From CAZROT01 sp964601895 (GTDB taxonomy: Bacteria; Pseudomonadota; Gammaproteobacteria; Enterobacterales; Enterobacteriaceae): DNA of 64,000 nt. Below are positions 18,051 through 27,949 of this stretch, piece after piece (the first letter of the stretch is position 1; each line of letters opens with the position of its first letter). The notes below the pieces were generated by a model. That model did no database searches. It saw only the letters and a list, made by a program, of their open reading frames with translations, and had not been told where the DNA came from. A program made the translations under genes and the position numbers. Location of the stretch: contig CAZROT010000005.1 in assembly GCA_964601895.1 (NCBI GenBank), forward strand, positions 124,001 through 188,000. The letters are read 5' to 3'.

Positions 18051-19001
18051 TTACTTAACCTGTATACTAACAACTTCTACTACTTGTTTTAACCTCTGCT
18101 GTACAGTATGACTCTCTAGCCAATGTACTGCACTCCAGCTGCGCAACCATGTTATCTGTCGTTTGGCTAACTGGCGCGTTGCGCAAATACTACGATCAAT
18201 CATTTCATTATAATGAATTTCACCAGATAAATATGACCACATTTGGCGATATCCCACACTACGAATAGACGGCAAATTTACATGTAAATCACCTCTATCA
18301 AAAAGTCCCTGCACTTCTGTTTCAAATCCCTGTTCCAGCATCTGATGAAAACGCGCTGCAATATCCTGATGTAACAGTTCACGGCTGGCAGGCATAACTG
18401 CAAATTGATGTATTTTGTAAGGTAATGTTTTACTGGAAGTTTTATGTAATTCAGTTAACGTCTTCCCAGAGATAAGAAAAACTTCCAGTGCTCTTGAAAT
18501 TCGCTGAGGATCATTGGGATGAATACGCATAGCCGAGACGGGATCTATTGCTGCCAGATGCTGATGTAATGATTCCCAGCCCTGCTCTGCTGCCTGTTGT
18601 TCGATAGATTTGCGCACAGCAGCATCAGAGCTGGGAAGCGGGGATAGCCCGGACAGCAGGGCTTTAAAATACAACATGGTACCGCCAACGAGCAAAGGAA
18701 TACGCCCAGCTCTGGTGACCTGATTCATTTCATGAAGAGCATCTTCACAAAAGCTCGCTACAGAATAATATTCAGCAGGATCACGAATATCAATCAATCG
18801 ATGCGGAAAGCGTGCCAGTTCTTCTGCCGTGGGTTTTGCCGTACCAATATCCATCCCTCGATAGATTAGCGCAGAATCTACACTGATTAATTCCACAGGA
18901 AGGCATCGACTGAGTGCTGTTGCCAGTGCCGTCTTACCACATGCGGTTGGACCCATGAGAAAAATAGCAGGGGGAAGAATTTGATTGCTAAGCGTGTTCA
19001 T
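18051..19001 (-). CDS. miaA: tRNA dimethylallyltransferase MiaA
   Basis: MiaA adds a dimethylallyl group to A37 of tRNAs reading UNN codons. The 316-residue protein (same length as in E. coli) has the P-loop GPTACGKTALA, the DSALIYRGMDIGTAKP substrate loop, LIDIRDPAEYYS, VGGTMLYFKAL, and RSVGYRQMWSYL near the C-terminus. Its start overlaps the end of mutL by 14 nt, so the two are probably co-translated. hfq follows 120 nt downstream, as in the classical mutL-miaA-hfq operon. Confidence 0.97.
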   Translation of the reverse strand: MNTLSNQILPPAIFLMGPTACGKTALATALSRCLPVELISVDSALIYRGMDIGTAKPTAEELARFPHRLIDIRDPAEYYSVASFCEDALHEMNQVTRAGRIPLLVGGTMLYFKALLSGLSPLPSSDAAVRKSIEQQAAEQGWESLHQHLAAIDPVSAMRIHPNDPQRISRALEVFLISGKTLTELHKTSSKTLPYKIHQFAVMPASRELLHQDIAARFHQMLEQGFETEVQGLFDRGDLHVNLPSIRSVGYRQMWSYLSGEIHYNEMIDRSICATRQLAKRQITWLRSWSAVHWLESHTVQQRLKQVVEVVSIQVK

Positions 19002-20892
19002 GTTTTAAAAGAGTGACTACAGATTCCAGATCAACAGGCTGTAACAATGCTGCAGGGGGATGCTTTACCAGTTGTGGGCAAACGCGTTCAACATCTGCAA
19101 GTAATCGTACCGCCTGAGAAAGCCCCCAGACCTCATGCTCACAAACAAGCTTATCGGTAATCCACACAGCCAGCTCTTGCGGCGAAACCTGTTGATGTTG
19201 TGACAGGTAGCCTGACATGGCCAATATCAGCTTTTGTAAATTTTGCTGACGTAACGCTAAAGGGACCGCACATAACATAACCTGCTGATGCTCAATGACC
19301 AGCTCGATGCCCATCACAGTTAATAGGTGCTGATGACAATTCAATGCCGCCACTTCAGTTTCATTGAGCGTTAATTTTAATGGAATCAATAAAGGCTGCC
19401 CTGGCAGTCCTTGTGCTGGTGGCGTGAATTGTGCCTGTTTGAGCAAGCTATCAGCCACAGTTAACGCCATTAAAGCCATGCCATCATGACGCTCAATCAG
19501 TGCGTAACAGGGGGGATAAATTGTCAGTACACGACCAAAGCTGTCACAGGTATTCTGCAAGGGTATGCTTTCCAATTGCGGTACTACCCGGTTTTCAGCC
19601 TGATGCACTGCTGGCTGCTTCGCGGCCACTTCTCTGGTATTTAATAAAGAGCCATATAATGCACCCTGTTGTTTGTGATAAAACTTATCAGCGTGCCAGG
19701 ATAACGTTTTTTCACCTGCCACCTTTATAGAGGCAGTCTCTGCTGTTGCCTGCAGCTGCTCAACAGCCTCAGGCAGACTGGCATCTTCCCGTTGAGAATA
19801 CTTATTACGTCCTGCTGCAGGACGATTTTCTGGTGTCTTGAACAGGACTTCTTTTGCGCTATTTTTATCACAATCATTTTTTGATTCAGTTAGCTGTCGC
19901 AATACCCTGACCACAGCCTGATAAATAAAATCATGCACCAGACGCGCTTGATGAAAACGCACTTCGTGCTTGGCAGGATGCACATTGACATCAACCTGAT
20001 GAGGCGCTATTTCAAGATACAATATATAAATCGGCACTGGCGCTTCTTTTAGTACATCCTGATGCGCCTGCTGGATAGCATGATTAATAAGTCTGTCACG
20101 GACGATACGTCGATTAACGTAACAATACTGTATTTCGCCGGGTATCCTGACACCTGCAGGTACGGCAACCCAACCACTTATCGCCAAATCACCATGTTTC
20201 CAGACAACTGACACCGCATGCTGTAAAAACACAGCGCCACAAATACCTGCCAGGCGTCGTTCATGCTGAGATGGATTATGTTCATCGACAGCACGGTACT
20301 GGCGTATACATTTGTGGTTATGGTGTAAAACAAGAGTGACATCAAAGCGTGCCAGAGCAATGCGGCGTATTACTTCATCAATATGTGCAAATTCCGTTTT
20401 TTCTGTACGCATAAATCTGCGCCGTGCAGGGGTATTATAAAATAGATCCAGCACTTCAACGGTACTGCCAAGCGGATGTGAGGCCGGCCTGACTGTTATT
20501 GTCCTGTCACGCCCTTCAGCATAAACCTGCCAGGCTTGCGACTGCGTGGCAGTGCGCGAAGTTAGTGTAAGACGTGATACTGAACTGATACTGGCCAATG
20601 CCTCGCCACGAAATCCCTGACTTCTTATCGCCTGCAAATCCTCCAGAGAACTTATTTTACTGGTTGCATGACGTGCCAGTGCTAATGGTAATTCTTCTTT
20701 AGCGATACCACAGCCATTATCACGGACACGCATCAACCCGGCGCCGCCCTGAGTTACTTCAATATCAATTCGTGTCGCACCCGCATCCAGACTATTTTCT
20801 ACCAGCTCTTTTACCACTGCCGCAGGGCGTTCGACCACTTCACCCGCCGCAATCTGGTTAGCAAGTTGTGGTGATAATAACTGAATTGGCAT
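18988..20892 (-). CDS. mutL: DNA mismatch repair protein MutL
   Basis: MutL links mismatch recognition by MutS to strand incision by MutH. The 634-residue protein (E. coli 615) has a GHKL ATPase domain: QIAAGEVVERPAAVVKELVENSLDAGAT with the catalytic Glu, DNGCGI, ATSKI and GFRGEALASI. The transducer domain follows (CYVNRRIVRDRLI, DVNVHPAKHEVRF). A variable linker of about 100 residues separates it from the C-terminal dimerisation domain. No endonuclease DQHAxxERIxYE motif is seen, as in the E. coli type that relies on MutH. Dam at the window start fits a methyl-directed system. The gene follows amiB after 15 nt. Confidence 0.96.
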   Translation of the reverse strand: MPIQLLSPQLANQIAAGEVVERPAAVVKELVENSLDAGATRIDIEVTQGGAGLMRVRDNGCGIAKEELPLALARHATSKISSLEDLQAIRSQGFRGEALASISSVSRLTLTSRTATQSQAWQVYAEGRDRTITVRPASHPLGSTVEVLDLFYNTPARRRFMRTEKTEFAHIDEVIRRIALARFDVTLVLHHNHKCIRQYRAVDEHNPSQHERRLAGICGAVFLQHAVSVVWKHGDLAISGWVAVPAGVRIPGEIQYCYVNRRIVRDRLINHAIQQAHQDVLKEAPVPIYILYLEIAPHQVDVNVHPAKHEVRFHQARLVHDFIYQAVVRVLRQLTESKNDCDKNSAKEVLFKTPENRPAAGRNKYSQREDASLPEAVEQLQATAETASIKVAGEKTLSWHADKFYHKQQGALYGSLLNTREVAAKQPAVHQAENRVVPQLESIPLQNTCDSFGRVLTIYPPCYALIERHDGMALMALTVADSLLKQAQFTPPAQGLPGQPLLIPLKLTLNETEVAALNCHQHLLTVMGIELVIEHQQVMLCAVPLALRQQNLQKLILAMSGYLSQHQQVSPQELAVWITDKLVCEHEVWGLSQAVRLLADVERVCPQLVKHPPAALLQPVDLESVVTLLKHEHA

Positions 20893-20907
20893 AATCGTTT
20901 TTCATAT

Positions 20908-22650
20908 TCAATGACGTAAAACAGCAGGTAAAGGAATCACTAATATCTGGCCAACCTGTACCTTAGCTGATTTCAGTTCATTAATTTTCTGTATTTCGCT
21001 CATATTTACACCGTATCTCAACGCAATCGAAGATAATGTATCACTTCGTTTGACGATATGTTTGGCAGATTTCACCGATGGCTCTGCCATTGAAGTCACA
21101 AAACTCGTGGATGCTGGAATTTTCAGGCGCTGTCCTGTCCAGATAACTTCTTTTTTCAGTACATTCATTTCACGCAATACTGACATACTAACGCCATAAT
21201 GACTGGCTATTCCTGATAAGGTTTCTCCAAGCTGCACAGTATGTATTAAAACATGTGCTGCCTGATTGCCCGGTGGCACATGCTTAGCGCTGAAAATTGG
21301 CCCTGGTTGTATCAGACGCCGGGTAACAGGCGGTGAACGATTTATCAGCGGTACTGTCTGTTGTGCCTGCTGACTGCCTTTTTCTGTTATCTGTACTGCG
21401 GATGCCTGAAAGTAAGCACGCAGCCCTTTATGAATGGCAAGCACCAGCTTATCCTGATGGTCATGAGTACTCAGTAATTGTTCTTCGACACTATTACTGA
21501 TAAAGCCAGTTTCAATTAATAAAGAGGGAATGTCTGGCGAACGCAATATTCCTAAACTTGCGTGTTCCGGGCGCTGTTTATGAATACGTACAATATCCTG
21601 TAATTCTTTCAGTATCTTTACTGCTATGTCGTAGCCTACACGCTGAGAATGACCAAACTGCAGATCCAGTACTGCCTGGCTCAGATAAATATCTGACTGT
21701 GCATTGGCCAGCATGTTACCTGCACCGCCCAGCAGCTCAGACTGTTTTTCATGCTGTTCCAGCCAGTTACCCAGTTCACTATTGGCTCTGCGATTTGATA
21801 ATACCCACACAGATGAACCCGCCGCACTGCGATTGGGAGCAGCATCAGCATGTATGGAAATGAGAATGTCAGCACCCTGCTTGCGTGCAATATCTGAACG
21901 TTTCATCACAGAAACAAAGTAGTCACCATCGCGTGTCAGCACTGGTTTAAACCCAGGATCCTGTTTTAATACCGTACTCAGTTTGCGCGCAATACTCATG
22001 GTCAGGACTTTTTCTTTCAGTCCATTCAGACTAATAGCACCAGGATCCTGACCACCATGACCAGCATCAATGGCAATCACGACCGGCTTTGCGTCTCCAG
22101 CTCGCGTTTGCCTGTTTTTTTCTGCCTGAGGTAAAGCAGCACCAGTGCGCATTGTAGTTATACGTGCATTCTCCCGCTGTTTACGGGCAACAGGCAAAGG
22201 GCTAGTGTTACTGCGTTGATTACTGGCCGATGGCACGGACAGGTCGTTTTTGTCTTCAACCAGAGTCAGCACTAACCGACAGGTCTCACCTGACGATTGT
22301 GTCATTGCACGCACCTTTACTTTTTTTGTAACCTCAAGCATCAACAAGGTATGCTGGCTGGCTCGGGACTGGCCGGAACGAATTTTTTTCAATAAATTTG
22401 CGCCGGGAAAGGTCAGAGGTAGCCCTGAAATGCTAACATTCTGCTCAATATCAAGCAAAATACCTTCTGATCCCTGCAAAGGCAGTAACGTATATTTCGG
22501 TCGTGCATCAAAGCTCAATATTACCTGCGTCTCATAATCGCCGCTATAAACTCTGATATCAGTTAATCGAATTGCTGATGCGGATAGACTGATCAATGCT
22601 AAAACAACCATTAACCATGCCGACACAGAGCATCTTTTCCATAGAGGCAT
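20908..22650 (-). CDS. amiB: N-acetylmuramoyl-L-alanine amidase AmiB
   Basis: AmiB cleaves the amide bond between N-acetylmuramic acid and the stem peptide during septum splitting in the periplasm. The 580 residues comprise a signal peptide (about 1-27), an AMIN domain (about 28-130) and a linker. The Amidase_3 domain (about 190-415) carries zinc ligands in DAGHGGQDPGA and SIHADAAPN and a catalytic Glu in LIETGFISN. Two LysM repeats near the C-terminus (about 480-525 and 532-576) bind peptidoglycan. E. coli AmiB is shorter (445 aa) with one LysM. The gene lies 8 nt after tsaE and is followed by mutL, the conserved operon order. Confidence 0.95.
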   Translation of the reverse strand: MPLWKRCSVSAWLMVVLALISLSASAIRLTDIRVYSGDYETQVILSFDARPKYTLLPLQGSEGILLDIEQNVSISGLPLTFPGANLLKKIRSGQSRASQHTLLMLEVTKKVKVRAMTQSSGETCRLVLTLVEDKNDLSVPSASNQRSNTSPLPVARKQRENARITTMRTGAALPQAEKNRQTRAGDAKPVVIAIDAGHGGQDPGAISLNGLKEKVLTMSIARKLSTVLKQDPGFKPVLTRDGDYFVSVMKRSDIARKQGADILISIHADAAPNRSAAGSSVWVLSNRRANSELGNWLEQHEKQSELLGGAGNMLANAQSDIYLSQAVLDLQFGHSQRVGYDIAVKILKELQDIVRIHKQRPEHASLGILRSPDIPSLLIETGFISNSVEEQLLSTHDHQDKLVLAIHKGLRAYFQASAVQITEKGSQQAQQTVPLINRSPPVTRRLIQPGPIFSAKHVPPGNQAAHVLIHTVQLGETLSGIASHYGVSMSVLREMNVLKKEVIWTGQRLKIPASTSFVTSMAEPSVKSAKHIVKRSDTLSSIALRYGVNMSEIQKINELKSAKVQVGQILVIPLPAVLRH

Positions 22651-22658
22651 TGTTAATG

Positions 22659-23129
22659 CTATCCCAATATATTGATTAAATTAAATAAAATACCAGCACC
22701 CTGTTCAGACATCGCGATCAGGTGTACCTGACGGCTCGTTTCCTGAAAGCGTAAATGCAGTTCAACATCGGGCTCAGGGAGAAATCCTGTTCCTCGCTGT
22801 GGCCACTCTACAAGGCAGATAGCCTGCTTATCGAAATAATCACGAATTCCCATAAATTCGAGTTCTTGTGCATCAGCAAGACGATATAAATCAAAGTGAT
22901 AAAGCATTGTGTTAGCTAAATCATAAGATTCAACCAGGGTGTACGTTGGACTTTTCACATTACCGGTATAGCCCAGTTCCTGAATAAAGCCACGACTGAA
23001 CGTGGTTTTTCCTGCCCCCAGAGCACCCAATAAATAAATAACACAGCCCTGATGACAGGCACGTGCCAGCGCAGCACCTAATGCAAGGGTTGCAGCTTCA
23101 TCCCGTAAAGATAAAACAGTTTCTTTCAT
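22659..23129 (-). CDS. tsaE: tRNA threonylcarbamoyladenosine biosynthesis ATPase TsaE
   Basis: TsaE is the ATPase that works with TsaB and TsaD to make t6A37 in ANN-decoding tRNAs. The 156-residue protein (E. coli 153) has the P-loop GALGAGKTTFSRGFIQ, the SPTYTLVESY motif, and FDLYRLADAQELEFMGIRDYF followed by LVEWPQRG. It heads the amiB-mutL-miaA-hfq run. The NAD(P)HX epimerase/dehydratase gene nnr (yjeF), which lies before tsaE in E. coli, is missing from the 256-bp gap to queG. Confidence 0.96.
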   Translation of the reverse strand: MKETVLSLRDEAATLALGAALARACHQGCVIYLLGALGAGKTTFSRGFIQELGYTGNVKSPTYTLVESYDLANTMLYHFDLYRLADAQELEFMGIRDYFDKQAICLVEWPQRGTGFLPEPDVELHLRFQETSRQVHLIAMSEQGAGILFNLINILG

Positions 23130-23384
23130 TCGATATAATTATTTTTACTCTTTTATTAGTAATGGAAGTTAATAAGAAAATTTACCATCAATAAAATGCG
23201 TTCAGACGCTTTTTATAACTAAAAACAGGATTGCTGAATTCTGACGGAATTACAGATTGAGTTCAAATTAACGCCTTCTCTGACAGACTGACAAAAAAAA
23301 CTTCATTTTGCTATGCTGATAACCTGTATAAAAATAGCAGACAAAACAAAAATAAGCTGATAGCAATATATTTTTATCCCAACC

Positions 23385-24524
23385 ATGAAACACACACTCA
23401 ATCTACAACAATTAGCTCAACATATTAAACAATGGGGTCTCTCACTGGGGTTTCAGCAGGTTGGTATCTGTGATACCAACCTCACACCAGAAGAACCAAG
23501 GCTGCAGGCATGGCTGGATAAACAATACCATGGAGAAATGGCGTGGATGAAGCGCCATGGCATGCTGCGTGCCCGCCCGCATGAATTACTTCCCGGAACA
23601 TTACGGGTAATCAGTGTACGCATGAATTACCTTCCGGCGAACGCTCATTTTGCCAGCACGCTCAAAAATCCTCAACTGGGCTATATCAGTCGTTATGCAT
23701 TAGGCCGCGACTATCACAAATTATTACGTAATCGTCTGAAAAAACTGGGCGAACTTATTCGGCGTTATTGTGATGCAGTAAATTTCAGGCCCTTTGTTGA
23801 CTCGGCACCTATCATGGAAAGACCGCTTGCTGCTAAGGCGGGGATTGGCTGGGTAGGTAAGCATTCACTCCTGTTAAATAAGGAAGCAGGTTCATGGTTT
23901 TTTCTCGGAGAACTGCTTATCAATATTCCTTTACCTGTGGATGAGCCCGTGCAGGAACAATGTGGTCGTTGCGTAGCCTGCATTACTATCTGTCCGACGG
24001 GTGCCATTGTTGCCCCTTATATTCTGGATGCACGTCGCTGTATTTCCTACCTTACTATTGAACTCGCGGGCGTGATCCCAGAAGAATTACGTCCATTAAT
24101 AGGTAATCGCATCTACGGTTGTGACGACTGCCAGTTAATTTGTCCATGGAATCGTTTTGCACAATTAAATAATGAAAAGGATTTCAATCCACGTGCAGCA
24201 TTACATGCTCCTGAATTGTTAAAATTATTTTTATGGGATGAAAACACGTTCCTGACATTAACTGCAGGCTCAGCAATTCGCAGAATTGGCTATTTACGCT
24301 GGTTACGTAATGCTGCTGTTGCTCTGGGAAATGCGCCTTACCAGGATGCGATTGTGCTGGCATTACACAGTCGCAAAGGATACGACCCGATGGTAGATAT
24401 ACATATTGAATGGGCTATTGGGCAGCAACTGATAAGACGAAATAATCAATGCATTGACGTCCAGACGCCTAAGAAAAAGCGCCTGATCAATGCCATTGAA
24501 AAAGGCCTGACAAGAGACGCATGA
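23385..24524 (+). CDS. queG: Epoxyqueuosine reductase QueG
   Basis: QueG reduces epoxyqueuosine to queuosine in tRNA, using cobalamin and two [4Fe-4S] clusters. The 379 residues equal the E. coli length and match it strongly (GMLRARPHELLPGTLRVISV, YALGRDYHKLLRNRLKKLGE, FVDSAPIMERPLA). The ferredoxin-like clusters are CGRCVACITICPTGAI and CDDCQLICPWNR. The gene is divergent from the tsaE run, as in E. coli. Confidence 0.97.
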   Translation: MKHTLNLQQLAQHIKQWGLSLGFQQVGICDTNLTPEEPRLQAWLDKQYHGEMAWMKRHGMLRARPHELLPGTLRVISVRMNYLPANAHFASTLKNPQLGYISRYALGRDYHKLLRNRLKKLGELIRRYCDAVNFRPFVDSAPIMERPLAAKAGIGWVGKHSLLLNKEAGSWFFLGELLINIPLPVDEPVQEQCGRCVACITICPTGAIVAPYILDARRCISYLTIELAGVIPEELRPLIGNRIYGCDDCQLICPWNRFAQLNNEKDFNPRAALHAPELLKLFLWDENTFLTLTAGSAIRRIGYLRWLRNAAVALGNAPYQDAIVLALHSRKGYDPMVDIHIEWAIGQQLIRRNNQCIDVQTPKKKRLINAIEKGLTRDA

Positions 24525-25038
24525 TATTTCCTCGCCAGTAAATTTTTATCATTACATACCACCTTTTATCTGTTCATAAAAATAAAAAAACCTTGCCAAT
24601 CAAATAAGAAAAAAAATGCAAGGGCTCAAAGCGGCGCTTTTCTGTAAATTAATACCTAATAAGATCATAAAGATAAATTCGTTTATACACAGTCGCTAAA
24701 ATAAAGTTACCTTTATGTCAGGATGAAAAATCTGTGGATAAGTCTGTTGAGAAATTTAATTTATTTTGTAAGTCAAGGCCAGAAAATACCCCAAAATCTA
24801 CTCTATTCCCGATATCTTAATTAAAGAAACAGCACACATAAGGTAATAAATTCATCAGGCGTATTTTGTCACGCCGTTTCTGCCTGTAATGTAAAGCTGG
24901 CCGGTAAAACACACATAATGAATCTAATGAATGTAATTGGCCTGGTCATAGGGATGATTTTTAAAAACAATATCAGATAGTTAATTCAGATGGTCACGCC
25001 ATGCTCCTCCACTGAGGAACATTGATGCATATATTAAT
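24525..25038. other. Gap between queG and orn, tRNA genes absent
   Basis: In E. coli this site carries three tRNA-Gly genes. No cloverleaf or GTTCGAATC-type T-arm is seen here on either strand. The region holds a possible terminator near its left end and one perfect DnaA-box sequence (TGTGGATAA, 24733-24741), which taken alone is probably chance. Confidence 0.45.
24591..24640 (-). terminator. Possible Rho-independent terminator between queG and orn
   Basis: On the minus strand CCTTGC and GCAAGG form a 6-bp stem with a T-rich loop of about 20 bases, followed by seven Ts. It lies downstream of orn (minus) and just after the end of queG (plus). The loop is long for a terminator, so the call is tentative. 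Confidence 0.35.
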
Positions 25039-25584
25039 TTACAGATTAATAAAGTTATCACGATAATAGGCCAGTTCGGCTACCGATTCACGAATATCAT
25101 CTAATGCCCGGTGAGTACTTTTCTTTTCGATTCCTGGTAAAATATCCGGCTTCCAGCGTATAGCAAGTTCTTTTAATGTGCTTACATCAAGGCATCGGTA
25201 ATGAAAATAAGATTCCAGTTGAGGCATATAACGAAATAAAAAACGACGATCCTGGCTAATGCTGTTGCCACAAATCGGTGATTTACCTGCAGCAACCCAC
25301 TGTTGCAAAAATGCGATAGTCTGCTTCTCTGCGTCTTTTTCATTAAGCAGGCTCGTCTTTACCCTGGCAACTAACCCACTACCAGTATGTACACGAACAT
25401 TCCATTCATCCATTAAACCCATTTGTTCATCAGATTGATGAATCGCTAAAACAGGACCTTCTGCCAGAATATTGAGGTGACTGTCAGTCACTAATGTCGC
25501 TATTTCTATAATCCGATCACGTTCTGGGCTAAGACCGGTCATTTCCAAATCAACCCAGATTAAATTATTTTCATTTTGTATCAT
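25039..25584 (-). CDS. orn: Oligoribonuclease
   Basis: Orn is the DEDDh 3'-5' exonuclease that degrades very short RNA fragments to mononucleotides. The 181 residues equal the E. coli length. Exo I is WVDLEMTGLSPERDRIIEIA with DxE; Exo II has NSISQDRRFL; Exo III has HRALDDIRESVAEL with the conserved His and Asp. It is divergent from rsgA with a 380-bp gap, the same arrangement as in E. coli. Confidence 0.97.
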   Translation of the reverse strand: MIQNENNLIWVDLEMTGLSPERDRIIEIATLVTDSHLNILAEGPVLAIHQSDEQMGLMDEWNVRVHTGSGLVARVKTSLLNEKDAEKQTIAFLQQWVAAGKSPICGNSISQDRRFLFRYMPQLESYFHYRCLDVSTLKELAIRWKPDILPGIEKKSTHRALDDIRESVAELAYYRDNFINL

Positions 25585-25963
25585 GATCTGTCCTGCCAGC
25601 GTACCGCATCACCATGATGCCTGTTGTAAACATTATTGATATTTTCATGTCGCGTTATTCACTACAGATAAATCGACATAACCCTCAATATTCCAGGTAT
25701 TACAAATCATTACAGGTAGCGCAAAACAGCGATAATTTTACCCTACCTGTGATTGAACCGATTAACTTATCATTAACCAGATAAATAATCACACTCAATT
25801 AATAATAACGATCCAACGCAAGATACCACATTAAAAAAATAATGATGTGGTTTATGGCGATCAAAAAACAAAATTTTATGCTGACTTAGTATGACAAATT
25901 GCAGACATACAGCGATAATAGACAACCCAGTGTTAGATACACTGAAAGCACTAAAGAGATACA
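25585..25963. other. Divergent promoter region of orn and rsgA
   Basis: About 380 AT-rich bases separate the divergent starts of orn and rsgA and must hold both promoters. A stem (CCACAT / ATGTGG, loop of about 13 bases) lies at roughly 25826-25850. No coding sequence is supported. Confidence 0.35.
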
Positions 25964-26974
25964 GTGAGCAAAAATAAGCCATCAAAACATCAACAATGTC
26001 GGCCCAATAGTGATAATCAACGCAGGTATTCCAGCAAGAAGCCCGCACCCGATGATGCTGTAGCAGCTAACAGGCAGGAAGGCATTGTAATCAGCCGCTT
26101 TGGTCAGCATGCAGAAGTCGAATCACCGGAAGGAATTCTATACCACTGCAATATACGCCGCACTGTCCCTTCGCTGGTTACTGGCGATCGCGTTGTGTGG
26201 CATGCCGAAAATCTGCAGCAGGATAACACTAAATGCCGGGGAGTTATTGAAAGCGTACATGAACGCACTTCGATACTGACACGCCCGGGTCCTCATGGTG
26301 CAGCAAAACTTATCGCCGCCAATATCGATCAAATGGTAATTGTCGCAGCGCCCTTACCTGAAACATCACTCAATGTCATCGATCGTTATCTGGTTATCTG
26401 CGAAACCATGAATATTAAGCCCCTCATCGTCCTGAATAAAATCGATTTACTGGAAAGTAAAAATTTTTTACATATCAATAAGATGATAGATATTTATCGC
26501 CAGATACGCTATCGTGTAATTAACGTTTCCAGCCTGACACATGCAGGCCAGCCTTCCCTGGAAGAAGCATTGGCCGGACACATGAGTGTTTTTGTGGGGC
26601 AGTCTGGTGTCGGTAAATCCAGCTTACTGAATGCCCTGCTACCGCCAGGAGAACGGCATATTCTGACTAATACCCTGTCTGAACGCTCAGGAAGCGGGCA
26701 GCATACTACCACCACCGCGCGTTTGTACCATTTCCAACAAGGTGGTGATGTTATTGACTCCCCTGGAATACGTGAATTTGGTTTGTCGCACTTAACACCC
26801 GCCCAAATCACCCGGGGGTTTATTGAATTCCGCTCTTATCTGGGAAACTGTAAATTTCGCGATTGTGCGCATGCCAATGATGCGGGTTGCGCAATACGTG
26901 AGGCTGTTGAACGTGGTGCAATCAGTACCGCACGGCTGCATAATTATCATCAAATTGTAGCTAGCATCACATAG
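25964..26974 (+). CDS. rsgA: Small ribosomal subunit biogenesis GTPase RsgA
   Basis: RsgA is a circularly permuted GTPase that assists late maturation of the 30S subunit. The 336 residues start at a GTG. The match to E. coli starts at once (MSKNKPSKHQQ versus MSKNKLSKGQQ). An OB-fold (NIRRTVPSLVTGDRVVW) comes first. The permuted motifs are G4 LNKID, then G1 GQSGVGKSSL, then G3 DSPGIREFG. A zinc-binding C-terminal domain (CKFRDCAHANDAGC) follows. E. coli RsgA has 350 residues; the tail is shorter here. psd follows after about 70 nt. Confidence 0.96.
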   Translation: MSKNKPSKHQQCRPNSDNQRRYSSKKPAPDDAVAANRQEGIVISRFGQHAEVESPEGILYHCNIRRTVPSLVTGDRVVWHAENLQQDNTKCRGVIESVHERTSILTRPGPHGAAKLIAANIDQMVIVAAPLPETSLNVIDRYLVICETMNIKPLIVLNKIDLLESKNFLHINKMIDIYRQIRYRVINVSSLTHAGQPSLEEALAGHMSVFVGQSGVGKSSLLNALLPPGERHILTNTLSERSGSGQHTTTTARLYHFQQGGDVIDSPGIREFGLSHLTPAQITRGFIEFRSYLGNCKFRDCAHANDAGCAIREAVERGAISTARLHNYHQIVASIT

Positions 26975-27042
26975 ACAAAATCAGCCAGGCCCAGTCTTAA
27001 TGGCATTCAATAATTTTACCATTGCTTATTTCAGGAGTTATT

Positions 27043-27918
27043 GTGTTCAATAATATCAAAATAAAATTACAGTACTTCATTCCACAAGTGTTAATAACTA
27101 ACATTGCCGGATGGATTGCCAGTCAACAGGCCGGCTGGTTAACACAGCTACTCATTAAGGCTTTTGCACGCTATTACCATGTTGATATGAGAGAAGCCCA
27201 GCATCCAGAATTTCTGTCGTATCGCACTTTTAATGAATTTTTTGCTCGTCCGTTACGTAGCGGCGTACGACCAATCAACAGTGATCCCAATACGCTGGTA
27301 TTTCCTGCAGACGGTATCATCAGCCAGTTTGGCGCTATCCAGGAAAATCACATAATTCAGGCAAAGAACCACGCTTACACGCTGGAAGCATTGCTGGCAG
27401 GTAATCGTCAGCTGGGAAATGAGTTTCATAACGGTCTTTTTATCACCACTTACCTGGCTCCGCAAAATTATCATCGGGTACATATGCCCTGTGACGCAGT
27501 GCTACGCGAAATGATTTATGTACCTGGTGATTTATTCTCTGTGAACCCACTGACAACAGAAAATGTGCCTAATCTGTTTGCTCGTAATGAACGTGTCATT
27601 TGCGTGTTTGATACTGCATACGGCACTCTGGCACAGATTCTTGTTGGTGCTACCATTGTCGGCAGTATCACAACGGTTTGGGCGGGTACAATCTGTCCTC
27701 CCCGTGAAGGAATAGTAAAATGCTGGACTTATCCACCAGCAGGAGAAGAAGGCGCTGTCACGCTGAATAAGGGGCAGGAAATGGGGCACTTTACGCTGGG
27801 CTCTACGGTGATTAATCTGTTTGCACGCGGACGAGTAGTTTTTTCTACGGAATTGACGAACGAAGGAATAACTCACGTCGGTGAAACTCTCGCAACAGGC
27901 ACATCGCCTTCTGCCTAG
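27043..27918 (+). CDS. psd: Phosphatidylserine decarboxylase proenzyme
   Basis: Psd converts phosphatidylserine to phosphatidylethanolamine at the inner membrane. The proenzyme cleaves itself at the LGST motif to create a pyruvoyl group; here LGSTVINLF places the Ser at residue 254, as in E. coli. Other matches are YRTFNEFFARPLR, HMPCDAVLREMIYVPGDLFSVN and NLFARNERVICVFDT. The frame is open from a TTG at 27022. The GTG at 27043 is preferred because homology begins there (MFNNIKIKLQYFIPQ) and AGGAG lies 6 nt upstream, giving 291 aa. The acidic C-terminal tail of E. coli Psd is absent. mscM, which follows in E. coli, is missing. Confidence 0.95.
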   Translation: MFNNIKIKLQYFIPQVLITNIAGWIASQQAGWLTQLLIKAFARYYHVDMREAQHPEFLSYRTFNEFFARPLRSGVRPINSDPNTLVFPADGIISQFGAIQENHIIQAKNHAYTLEALLAGNRQLGNEFHNGLFITTYLAPQNYHRVHMPCDAVLREMIYVPGDLFSVNPLTTENVPNLFARNERVICVFDTAYGTLAQILVGATIVGSITTVWAGTICPPREGIVKCWTYPPAGEEGAVTLNKGQEMGHFTLGSTVINLFARGRVVFSTELTNEGITHVGETLATGTSPSA

Positions 27919-27949
27919 AAACACAGATTACCTGTTAGTACAGGCCAGA

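Noticed and set aside
24733..24741. Perfect DnaA box TGTGGATAA, with similar sites near 28976 and 29953
   Set aside because: The sites are single and widely spaced, without an AT-rich unwinding region or dnaA/gidA context, so an origin is not supported.
24525..25038. Expected tRNA-Gly cluster beside orn
   Set aside because: I searched for the tRNA-Gly sequence and T-arm consensus on both strands and found none.
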